From: Blautia parvula
GTDB lineage: Bacteria > Bacillota > Clostridia > Lachnospirales > Lachnospiraceae
Length of the DNA stretch: 64,000 nucleotides
Direction of reading: 5' to 3'
Assembly (NCBI RefSeq): GCF_020215665.1
Contig: NZ_CP084061.1
Location: 2,636,001 to 2,700,000, forward strand
Of the stretch, positions 8,044 through 16,219 are shown one piece after another; position 1 is the stretch's first letter; the number at the start of each line of letters is the position of its first letter. The position numbers were made by a program, and so were the translations under genes. The notes beneath the pieces are model-generated. The model ran no database searches and was not told the origin of the DNA. It worked only from the letters and a program-made list of their open reading frames with translations.

Positions 8044-8616
8044 CTTTTTTATTATGATATCTTTTTCCAGATACTTCTTGGAAATCTCACTCAGCGTTCC
8101 GTCCTTTATCAACGGACTCAAAGCCTGATTTTGTATGGCCGGGATAAGACAGCTTCCCTTTTTGCCAAATACGGCAAGTTTGGTATATTCCGCTTTTTCT
8201 CCCAGTTTATCCTGTACCGATGAAACATCTGCGTAGGCTTTTGTGGCGGAGTAGTGTTCTTTGTTCCACTCGGTTATGCCTACGGTAGAGATAACACAGT
8301 CATATAAGTCTGCATCCAGGGAATTCAGAAGATTTTCCTCTGTAGTGTCTATGATTTCCAGGGACAGTCCGAGTTTTTCTGCCACTTTGGCGGCTGTATC
8401 CGGGGCAAAGCCAGCCGGTTTTGCTGTGCTTTCATCCACATAACCCATGGAGCCGTCATTCAGATTGATGCCGACTTTCAGGACGCCTTTTTCAATCGTT
8501 GTGATCTTCCCCTCCCCTTCACAGTCCTTTGGGGCTCCGCATCCGGTCAGCACCGCCGCCGTCAGAACTGCTGCTGCCAGGGCACAGACCATACGGCGGA
8601 TTTTATTTTTCTTCAA
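8041..8616 (-). CDS. Short amino-acid-type solute-binding lipoprotein, apparently lacking much of one lobe
   Basis: 191-residue secreted lipoprotein: positively charged start, hydrophobic segment and lipobox LTGC with the cysteine near residue 26. The mature part begins like a family 3 (amino acid) ABC binding protein: GVLKVGINLNDG, PAGFAPDTAAKVAEKLGLSLEII, LYDCVISTVGITE. It ends like one too (LIKDGTLSEISKKYLEKD). Normal members have 240-260 mature residues; here the piece between about residues 130 and 150 is compressed, removing most of the second lobe. No permease or ATPase is adjacent. The start codon is TTG at 8616 behind GAGGTGG. It may be a decayed copy or a reduced sensor-like protein. 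Confidence 0.75.
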   Translation of the reverse strand: MKKNKIRRMVCALAAAVLTAAVLTGCGAPKDCEGEGKITTIEKGVLKVGINLNDGSMGYVDESTAKPAGFAPDTAAKVAEKLGLSLEIIDTTEENLLNSLDADLYDCVISTVGITEWNKEHYSATKAYADVSSVQDKLGEKAEYTKLAVFGKKGSCLIPAIQNQALSPLIKDGTLSEISKKYLEKDIIIKK

Positions 8617-8746
8617 TTATAACCACCTCATTCTTTGTTTTCCATTTTGCAAATACCTATGAAAAAACATAACATGCCCGGCTCTTTTTGTCAAATAACT
8701 GTGAAAATATTAAGGATACCCGCCGGCTAACCTTTCGTATTTTCAC

Positions 8747-8775
8747 TTGTAAAAGATTTTTCCTTTTGGTATGAT
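8747..8775 (+). promoter_or_regulatory. Probable promoter of the radical SAM/DUF4364 operon
   Basis: TTGTAA (8747-8752), a 17-bp spacer and TATGAT (8770-8775) about 70 nt before the radical SAM start. An inverted repeat GTGAAAATA/TATTTTCAC (8701-8709, 8738-8746) overlaps its upstream side and may be regulatory. Confidence 0.6.
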
Positions 8776-8843
8776 AATAGAAAGCAGACCGTAACTGTAC
8801 TTCAACGGAACAGCTGCGGCATACAACGGAAAGGTTTCTGGAT

Positions 8844-9791
8844 ATGAATGCATGGAATGGAAAACCCTATCACTCTTTTGATCATATGCTGAAGGAGCGG
8901 TTTTCAGAAAAAGTTTATAAGGTGGCTTTGAATGGCGGCATGACCTGTCCCAACCGGGACGGTACGCTGGGAAATAGAGGCTGTATCTTCTGCAGCGCAG
9001 GCGGTTCCGGTGATTTTGCGGGTGACAGGGATCTGTCTGTCACACAGCAGATTGATGAGCAGGCAGCTAAAATACGCAGCAAAAGAAATGCGGCCCATTT
9101 TATCGCCTACTTTCAGGCATACACCAACACCTACGCACCTGTGGAATATCTCCGGAAGATTTTTACGGAGGCTGTTTCACATCCCGATATTGTGGCATTG
9201 TCCATCGGTACCCGGCCTGACTGTCTGGGGGAGGATGTGCTGGAGCTTCTGGCTGAATTAAATGAACAGAAGCCGGTATGGGTGGAGCTTGGACTGCAGA
9301 CCATGCATGACAGCACTGCTGCATACATCCGAAGAGGGTATCCCCTCTCTGTTTTTGAGGATGCCGTGCGCAGACTGAGGGCACGGAATCTGGAGGTTAT
9401 CGTGCATACAATTCTGGGACTTCCCGGCGAAACAAAAGAAGATATTCTGGATACCATGTCCTATTTAAATACACAGGATATCCAGGGAATCAAGCTGCAG
9501 CTTCTCCATGTCCTGAAGGGCACAGACCTGGCTAAGGACTATGAGGACGGCAGATTCTCTGTCTATACAATGGAGGAATATATAGATCTTGTCATTGCCT
9601 GTCTGGAACACCTGTCCCCCCGCATCGTAGTGCACCGGCTTACCGGGGACGGGCCGAAAGAGCTTCTCTTAGCACCGCTCTGGAGCAGTGCCAAGAAGAC
9701 AGTCCTCAATACCCTGCACCATGAGTGCAAGGTCCGGGGCGCTTACCAGGGACGGCTCTGCACAGATTCCGATGTACCGCAGAGGGCATGA
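8844..9791 (+). CDS. TIGR01212 family radical SAM protein (YtqA/YhcC-like)
   Basis: 315-residue radical S-adenosylmethionine protein. The cluster motif occurs as CPNRDGTLGNRGCIFC near residues 32-47, a spacing typical of the YtqA/YhcC group rather than the plain CxxxCxxC; the three cysteines bind a [4Fe-4S] cluster that cleaves SAM. Further family segments are LSIGTRPDC, WVELGLQTMHD and HTILGLPGET. The length matches the family, whose substrate is not established. It is the first gene of a plus-strand pair, with the DUF4364 gene 16 nt downstream. The ATG follows GGAAAGG. Confidence 0.88.
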   Translation: MNAWNGKPYHSFDHMLKERFSEKVYKVALNGGMTCPNRDGTLGNRGCIFCSAGGSGDFAGDRDLSVTQQIDEQAAKIRSKRNAAHFIAYFQAYTNTYAPVEYLRKIFTEAVSHPDIVALSIGTRPDCLGEDVLELLAELNEQKPVWVELGLQTMHDSTAAYIRRGYPLSVFEDAVRRLRARNLEVIVHTILGLPGETKEDILDTMSYLNTQDIQGIKLQLLHVLKGTDLAKDYEDGRFSVYTMEEYIDLVIACLEHLSPRIVVHRLTGDGPKELLLAPLWSSAKKTVLNTLHHECKVRGAYQGRLCTDSDVPQRA

Positions 9792-9807
9792 AAAAGGAGG
9801 ATTCTTT

Positions 9808-10320
9808 ATGGCTGAACCACTCACTTTATACAAACTGATCATACTATACATGCTGCAGAAGGTGGATTTCCCACTGAGCAACGCACAGATATCAGGATTT
9901 ATACTGGACAAAGGATATACCAATTACTTTCATCTCCAGCAGGCAATCTCTGAGCTGATCGAGTCCGGCCTGGTGCGCTCCGAGACTGTGCGCAATGCTT
10001 CTTATCTGAAGATAACGGAATCGGGAAATCAGACATTGGAATACTTTGGAACGGAGGTATCCGAGGATATCAAAAAAGATATCGGGGAATTCTTCCGTGA
10101 GAACTCCATGGAACTGAAGGAAGAACGCTCCGCCATGGCTGACTACTACAAAAGTGATAAGGAAGGGTATCTCGTGCGCTGTCAGGCAAAAGAAAGAGAT
10201 ATCCCCCTCATAGATATGACATTGACCGTGCCCACAAAAGAAGCAGCAGAAGCGCTATGTGCGGCATGGAAGAACAAAAGCAAACAGGTATATGAAAGCC
10301 TGCTGGATATGCTTCTGTGA
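9808..10320 (+). CDS. DUF4364 family protein, predicted winged-helix
   Basis: 170-residue protein matching DUF4364, a family common in Lachnospiraceae and other Clostridia. The N-terminal ~80 residues (TLYKLIILYMLQKV, SNAQISGFIL, LQQAISELIESGLV) look like a winged helix-turn-helix resembling PadR-type folds. The C-terminal half is a mixed alpha/beta domain with no recognised motif. The start at 9808 is set by AAGGAGG 8 nt upstream; an in-frame start at 9688 would overlap the radical SAM gene. Whether it binds DNA is unknown. It is probably cotranscribed with the radical SAM gene. Confidence 0.8.
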   Translation: MAEPLTLYKLIILYMLQKVDFPLSNAQISGFILDKGYTNYFHLQQAISELIESGLVRSETVRNASYLKITESGNQTLEYFGTEVSEDIKKDIGEFFRENSMELKEERSAMADYYKSDKEGYLVRCQAKERDIPLIDMTLTVPTKEAAEALCAAWKNKSKQVYESLLDMLL

Positions 10321-10370
10321 GCATTGTGTGGCTTATGGCATATTAGCTGTGCCATAAGTTCCACAATGCC
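10321..10370. terminator. Hairpin between convergent genes
   Basis: An imperfect 20-bp inverted repeat (arms 10321-10340 and 10350-10369, outer GCATTGTG, inner CTTATGGCA) lies directly after the DUF4364 stop codon. No U-run follows on either strand, so it may be a factor-dependent or weak terminator. Confidence 0.45.
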
Positions 10371-10387
10371 CCCGGGCATACTAACCT

Positions 10388-11704
10388 CTATCCTCTGCGA
10401 ATCCGTTCCAGATAATCTCTGATATTCTTTTCATACCCATTCTCCGTAGGCTCATAAAAATGACTCCCCAATATCTCTGCAGGCAGATACTGCTGCTCCA
10501 CATAATGATTCGGATAATCGTGGGCATATTTATATCCCACACCATGTCCCAGCTTGGCTGCCCCTTTGTAATGGGAATCCTGGAGATGGGGCGGTACGGT
10601 TGTGCGGACAGACTTCACAGATTCGGATGCATGAAAAACTGCCATGCAGGCAGCATTGCTCTTGGGGGCGCTTGCTACATAGGTCACGGCCTGGGAAAGG
10701 GTGATCTGTGCTTCCGGCATGCCCAGGCGCTCCACTGCCTGCGCTGCTGCCACTGCCACCACCAGCGCCTGCGGGTCTGCATTTCCCACATCCTCTGAGG
10801 CGCAGATCATGATCCTTCTGGCAATGAACTTGATATCCTCACCTGCGTACAGCATCTTTGCCAGATAATAAACTGCCGCATCCGGGTCAGATCCACGCAT
10901 GCTCTTTATAAATGCGGACACAGTATCATAATGATTGTCACCGGTCTTATCATAGCGCACCACCCGCTTCTGGATACATTCAGAGGCCACGTCCAGGGTC
11001 ACATGTATCTTTCCGTCCGCCGCTTTTTCTGTGGTCAGCACAGCCAGTTCCAGGGCATTCAGCGCTGCCCTGGCATCCCCGCCTGCGATATCCGCCAGAA
11101 ATTCCCTGGCATCCTCCTCCAGATCCACGTCATAGCTTCCCATCCCTTTCTCCACGTCCGTGGCGGCCCGAATGAGAAGCCTGCTGATGTCCTCACGCTC
11201 CAGAGGCTTCAGCTCGAAGACAATGGAACGGGAGATCAGGGCGCTGTTTACCTCAAAGTAGGGGTTCTCTGTGGTGGCGCCTATGAGGATCAGGGTTCCG
11301 TCCTCCACAAACGGAAGAAGGTAGTCCTGCTGTCCCTTATTGAACCTGTGTATCTCATCAATAAAAAGGATCGTTTTCTTCCCGTACATGCCCAGATAGT
11401 CCTGCGCCTTTTTCACCACTTCCTCCATGTCCTTTTTTCCGGCAACCGTTGCATTCATCTGCTGGAATTGGGCGCTGGTGGTATTGGCAATGACTTTGGC
11501 CAGCGTGGTCTTTCCCGTGCCCGGAGGCCCGTAGAAAAGCACACTGCCCAGCTTGTCCGCTTTGATGGCACGGTAAAGCAGCTTTCCTTTACCGATGATA
11601 TGTTCCTGCCCCACCACCTCTTCCAGTGTCGTGGGGCGCATCCTGGAGGCCAGGGGCGATTCATTCTCCAGAGTCTGTTCTTTCATATAATCAAATAGAT
11701 CCAT
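10388..11704 (-). CDS. rarA: Replication-associated recombination protein A (RarA/MgsA AAA+ ATPase)
   Basis: 438-residue AAA+ ATPase that acts at stalled replication forks in the cytoplasm. The Walker A motif GPPGTGKT is at residues 59-66, Walker B with IDEIHRF near 114-120, sensor 1 IGATTENPYFEVN follows, and SRSIVFEL and the conserved C-terminal MgsA domain (GSDPDAAVYYLAKML, ICASEDVG, HYKGAAKLGHG, NHYVEQQYLP) complete the family pattern. The length is normal. AGGAG lies 6 nt before the ATG. It is 9 nt downstream of the polysaccharide deacetylase gene and likely cotranscribed with it. Confidence 0.95.
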   Translation of the reverse strand: MDLFDYMKEQTLENESPLASRMRPTTLEEVVGQEHIIGKGKLLYRAIKADKLGSVLFYGPPGTGKTTLAKVIANTTSAQFQQMNATVAGKKDMEEVVKKAQDYLGMYGKKTILFIDEIHRFNKGQQDYLLPFVEDGTLILIGATTENPYFEVNSALISRSIVFELKPLEREDISRLLIRAATDVEKGMGSYDVDLEEDAREFLADIAGGDARAALNALELAVLTTEKAADGKIHVTLDVASECIQKRVVRYDKTGDNHYDTVSAFIKSMRGSDPDAAVYYLAKMLYAGEDIKFIARRIMICASEDVGNADPQALVVAVAAAQAVERLGMPEAQITLSQAVTYVASAPKSNAACMAVFHASESVKSVRTTVPPHLQDSHYKGAAKLGHGVGYKYAHDYPNHYVEQQYLPAEILGSHFYEPTENGYEKNIRDYLERIRRG

Positions 11705-11713
11705 TATGTTCTC

Positions 11714-12400
11714 CTATTCCAGCAACAGTTCATCCACTGTCACAAATTGGTACCCTTCCTCCGTAAGCGCATCCGCGATCTGCAGGGCAGCTTCCACGGA
11801 GGTATCAAAAATATCGTGCATTAAAATAATATCACCTTCCTCCACATCTTTCACTACCCTTTTTACAATTTTTTCTGTATTCTGCGTTTTCCAGTCCAGT
11901 GAATCCACATTCCAGGACACAGGGATCATGGTAATGCAGAAATCCAGGTTCTTTTTCCAGGCGCCGTAAGGCGGGCGCACAAATGAAGAATAGGTTCCTG
12001 TGGTCTCATATATCTTGTTACATCCCTTTAACACTTCATCCCTGGCTTTTGACTCAGATAATTTATTGAGCTGCACATGATTGTAGGTATGGCTGCCGAT
12101 CAGGTGTCCTTCCTCCTGGATCCGTTTCACAAGCTCCTCATTTCCCTCAATATTCTTGCCGATCAGAAAAAAGGTGGCATGGATGCCGCGCTTTTTAAGA
12201 CCATCCAGAAGTTTAGGGGTATAGACCGCATGAGGACCGTCGTCAAAGGTCAGCGCGATCTTTGGGTGCTCCTCATCGGACAGTTCACCAGCTGTCTGTA
12301 TGTGCATCTGTCCGACAGACTCCGTACTGTATTTCAGTGCTGCCGCTGCTGTCAGAACCAGAAAGACTGCCAGACAGAGCCATATTTTATTTTTACTCAT
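11714..12400 (-). CDS. Polysaccharide deacetylase (NodB domain, CE4)
   Basis: 228-residue extracytoplasmic CE4 enzyme. An N-terminal uncleaved or cleavable hydrophobic segment (residues ~6-22) directs it to the membrane or outside. The NodB domain begins at PKIALTFDDGPH (motif 1, Asp-Asp for catalysis and metal), continues with GSHTYNH (metal His-x-x-x-His, motif 2) and RPPYGAWKKN (motif 3), and ends with DIILMHDIF (motif 5). It probably removes N- or O-acetyl groups from peptidoglycan or another surface polymer, like PdaA-type proteins. Located 9 nt upstream of rarA. GGAG lies 7 nt before the ATG. Confidence 0.88.
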   Translation of the reverse strand: MSKNKIWLCLAVFLVLTAAAALKYSTESVGQMHIQTAGELSDEEHPKIALTFDDGPHAVYTPKLLDGLKKRGIHATFFLIGKNIEGNEELVKRIQEEGHLIGSHTYNHVQLNKLSESKARDEVLKGCNKIYETTGTYSSFVRPPYGAWKKNLDFCITMIPVSWNVDSLDWKTQNTEKIVKRVVKDVEEGDIILMHDIFDTSVEAALQIADALTEEGYQFVTVDELLLE

Positions 12401-12572
12401 TTTGCAACTCCGGCCAAACTGTTCCTTCTATTTATATGTATTTATTTTTCTGAAAAGACTTTCTCTTCACACGTCAATATGATAAAATATCAAAATAATA
12501 ATTTCACAATGTCTGCAGCAACAGGCCGGAACAAAACCTATCGTGCTGCCGGCCGAGGGAGGGAGTTTTGAC

Positions 12573-13163
12573 ATGACATTCGATGTATTATCTTCACTGG
12601 CTGTATACGCCCTGGTGACAGGATGGTCGCCCGGGCCTAACAATGTACTGCTTCTGAGTACCACAGGACAGTTCGGATTGAAACGGAGCATGAAACTGAT
12701 CACCGGTATATGGACCGGATTTCTGATTATTATGCTTCTCTGTGCAGTCTTCAGTGTGGGGCTTGGAAAACTGCTGCCCGGAGTGGTACCCTATCTGAAA
12801 TACATAGGCGCGGCTTATATCCTGTATCTTGCCTTTACAGTGCTTAAGAGAAAGCCTGTGCAGGCAGATGACGGCACAGGAAAAGCGCCTTCTTTTGCCT
12901 CTGGTTTTCTGCTGCAGTTTATCAATGTAAAAGTTATCCTGTACGGCATCTCTGCTCTGAGCAGCTATGTCCTGCCCTATGAAAGCGGGGTTCCGGCGCT
13001 GATCTTCTTTGCCTTTTTCCTGACATTCTTCGGCGCCACAGGAAATCTTGTCTGGGCTTTGATCGGGAGTATCTTTCAGAAATGGTACAATAAGTATTAT
13101 ATCGCATTCAATATCATCATTGCACTGCTGCTTGTCCGCTGCTCTGTAAAACTGATCCTGTAG
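12573..13163 (+). CDS. LysE/RhtB family amino-acid exporter
   Basis: 196-residue membrane protein with about six hydrophobic segments, the usual size of the LysE/RhtB exporters. The signature GWSPGPNNVLLLS near residues 16-28 matches the conserved PGPN motif after helix 1. It is expected to export an amino acid or a derivative using the proton gradient. The ATG at 12573 follows GGGAG by 7 nt; the in-frame GTG at 12543 lies before that site and is not preferred. It is transcribed towards the TRAP operon and shares the bidirectional terminator with it. No regulatory gene is adjacent. Confidence 0.85.
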   Translation: MTFDVLSSLAVYALVTGWSPGPNNVLLLSTTGQFGLKRSMKLITGIWTGFLIIMLLCAVFSVGLGKLLPGVVPYLKYIGAAYILYLAFTVLKRKPVQADDGTGKAPSFASGFLLQFINVKVILYGISALSSYVLPYESGVPALIFFAFFLTFFGATGNLVWALIGSIFQKWYNKYYIAFNIIIALLLVRCSVKLIL

Positions 13164-13210
13164 GCTGTCAAACCTGAAATCCGTAAATCATACGGTCAGC
13201 TTACAGACAG

Positions 13211-13271
13211 ACAAAAACTGCCGCCGGTACGGCTTCCCTCTCGGAATGCAGTACCGGCGGCAGTTCTTATT
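13211..13271. terminator. Bidirectional intrinsic terminator between lysE-like and TRAP genes
   Basis: A perfect 14-bp GC-rich stem (arms 13217-13230 and 13251-13264) with a 20-nt loop. An A-run precedes it and TCTTATTTTA follows, so it can serve both the plus-strand exporter and the minus-strand TRAP operon. Confidence 0.85.
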
Positions 13272-13276
13272 TTATA

Positions 13277-16219
13277 CTATTTAAAAGCATTCACCAGATC
13301 CTGTCCGTCATCATATCCCTGTGATTTCAGTTCTTTGACAAACCAGTCATCAATCCCGTCAACTGCTTTTTTGAAGGAATCAATGTCCAGATCTTTATAT
13401 TCGGTGATCTTCACGCCGTTCTGATTCGCCCAGCGCGTCTTGATCTCATCATCTCCGGCGCGGTTGATCTCACGCTCGTATTTTACCGCTTTTGCGCCTG
13501 CTTCATCCACTACCTTCTGCTGTTCAGGTGTCAGGCTGTCATACAGCTCCTGGTTGATGCAGAAAAACAGGCAGTCATAGTTGGCATTCCACATGGAGCA
13601 GTATTTCTGTACTTCCTGGACACTGGCTGCGTCGATAGCGGGAAGGGGATTCTCCTGCCCCTCCACAGTGTTCTGCTGCAGAGCCGTGTAAGTCTCTGAC
13701 CAGTTCATATTCGTGGCATCAGCGCCCCATCTCTTGTAGCATTCCATCAGCAGATTAGAGCCTGCCACACGAATCTTCAGCCCTTTCATATCATCTGTAG
13801 ACTTGATCTCCCGTACGGAGTTGGTCAGTTCCCTGAATCCGTTCTCCGCCATGCCCATACAGTGCAGGCCGTATTCTCCCAGGATCTCTTTCATCTTCTC
13901 TCCGCCTTCCCCATCCAGTTTCTTATCCGCGTCCTCCACGGACTGGAATAAGTACGGTATGGAGACCACATTGAAACGCGGATCAAAGGCTGAGTAGATC
14001 AGGTTGGAGTGCATGGAGATCTGTACCGGATCACCGTCCATCAGGGCCTGGATGCCCTCGGACTGGTTTCCGTTTGTGAGCTGGTCGGCAGCATAGACAT
14101 TTACCTTTACTTTGCCCCCTGTGGCCTGCTCCATCAGCTCCCCGAATTTTTCACCGGCTTTTGCCCAGGTACTTGTCTCCGTGGTGGAGCAGGCAAAATT
14201 CCAGGTCTGTGCGTTCCAGTCAAGATCACTGGAATCCTCCATGGAATACTCTGCGGTGCTTCCCTCCGCAGAAGTAAACGCGCGGATCAGTTCCCTGACC
14301 TCTTCCTTGTCATACCCTTCTTTTACCAGTTCCTCCTCATACCACTGAGGAATATCCTCCACAGCCTTTTTGAAGGAATCAATATCCAGGTCTTCATACG
14401 CTGTCACATCCATGCCGTTTTCTGTCTGCCAGCGGTTCAGGATCTCATCATCACCGGCACGGTTGATCTCACGCTCATACTGCACGGCCTTCTGGCCGAT
14501 CTCGTCCACAACCTCCTGCTGCTCCGGTGTCAGTTTGTCATAGACTTCCTGGTTTATGCCGAAGAAGAGGCAGTCATAGTTGGCGTTCCACAGGGAACAA
14601 TACTTCTGTACCTCCTGGACACTGGCTGCGTCAATAGCCGGAAGGGGATTTTCCTGGCCCTCCACGGTGTTCTGCTGCAGAGCGGTATAAGTCTCTGACC
14701 AGTTCATATTGGTGGCATCAGCGCCCCATCTCTTGTAGCATTCCATCAGCAGATTGGAACCTGCCACACGAATCTTCAGGCTCTTCATGTCATCCACGGA
14801 TTTTACTTCCCTGACAGAGTTGGTGAGCTGGCGGAAACCGTTCTCAGCCATGCCCATGCAGTGCACGCCGTAGCTCTCCAGGATCTCTTTCATCTTCTCA
14901 CCGGCTGCCCCGTCCAGTTTTGCGTCCGCGTCCTTCACAGAATCGAACAGGAAGGGCAGGGATACCACATTGAAACGCGGGTCAAAGGCAGAATAGATCA
15001 GGTTGGAATGCATGGATATCTGCACCGGATCCCCGTTCATCAGGGCCTGGATGCCCTCGGACTGGTTTCCATTGGTAAGCTGGTCGGCAGCATAGACATT
15101 CACATGAATTTTGCCGCCTGTGGCCTTTTCCATCATTTCACCGAATTTACGCCCTGCCTCAGCCCAGGTGCTGGTCTCTGTGGTGGAGCAGGCAAAGTTC
15201 CAGGTCTGCTCCTCCCAGGCAAGGTCGCTTCTGTCTTCCACTTCATAATTACCTGATGTCCCGGAGGTAAAGGCTTCTATCAGTTCTTTTACCTCTGCTT
15301 CGTCATATCCCTCTTTTACCAGCTCCTCCTGATACCACTGCGGAATGTCTGCAACGGCATTCTTGAAGGAGTCAATATCAAGATTCTCATACGCTGTGAT
15401 CTTCACGCCGTTCTGTTTGGTCCAGCGCTCTTTGATCTCATCATCACCGGAGCGGTTGATATCGCGCTCATAGTCAACAGCCTTCTTTCCTGCCTCGTCC
15501 ACTACCTTCTGCTGTTCCGGTGTAAGGCTGCCGTACAGCTCCTCATTGATGCAGAAGAACAGACAGTCATAGTTGGCATTCCACATGGAACAGTATTTCT
15601 GCACTTCCTGCACACTGGCCGCATCGATGGCCGGAAGGGGATTCTCCTGCCCCTCCACCGTATTCTGCTGCAGGGCGGTATAGGTTTCAGACCAGTTCAT
15701 ATTGGTGGCATCAGCGCCCCATCTCTTGTAGCATTCCATCAGCAGATTGGAGCCTGCCACACGGATCTTCAGGTTTTTCATATCCTCCGCGGTCTTCACT
15801 TCTCTGACGGAGTTTGTGAGCTGGCGGAAGCCGTTCTCTGCCATACCCATACAGTGCAGTCCGTATTCCTCCAGAAGCGCATTCATCTTTTCCCCTGCCT
15901 CGCCGTCCAGTTTGGCATCTGCGTCCTCCACAGAGTTAAAGATAAACGGCAGGGATACCACGTTAAAGCGCGGATCGAAAGCAGAATAGATCAGATTGGA
16001 GTGCATGGAGATCTGTACCGGGTCTCCGTTCATCAGGGCCTGGATACCCTCGGACTGATTGCCGTTGGTAAGCTGGTCAGCCGCGTATACTTTTACGTGT
16101 ACTTTGCCGCCTGTGGCTTTCTCCATGAGCTTTCCGAACTGTTCCCCGGCCTTTGCCCAGGTACTGGTCTCCGTGGTGGAGCAGGCAAAATTCCAGGTCT
16201 GCTCTTCCCAGCCCAGATC
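13277..16219 (-). repeat. Three tandem ~1-kb direct repeats encoding DctP-like domains
   Basis: The 3' two-thirds of the TRAP fusion gene consists of three repeats of 331-333 codons, at about 15227-16219, 14228-15226 and 13277-14227. The motif TWNFACSTTETSTWA recurs at residues 472, 803 and 1136. At the DNA level long stretches differ by single bases, for example around 13699-13778, 14698-14778 and 15692-15772. The near identity points to recent amplification or ongoing gene conversion. Confidence 0.93.
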
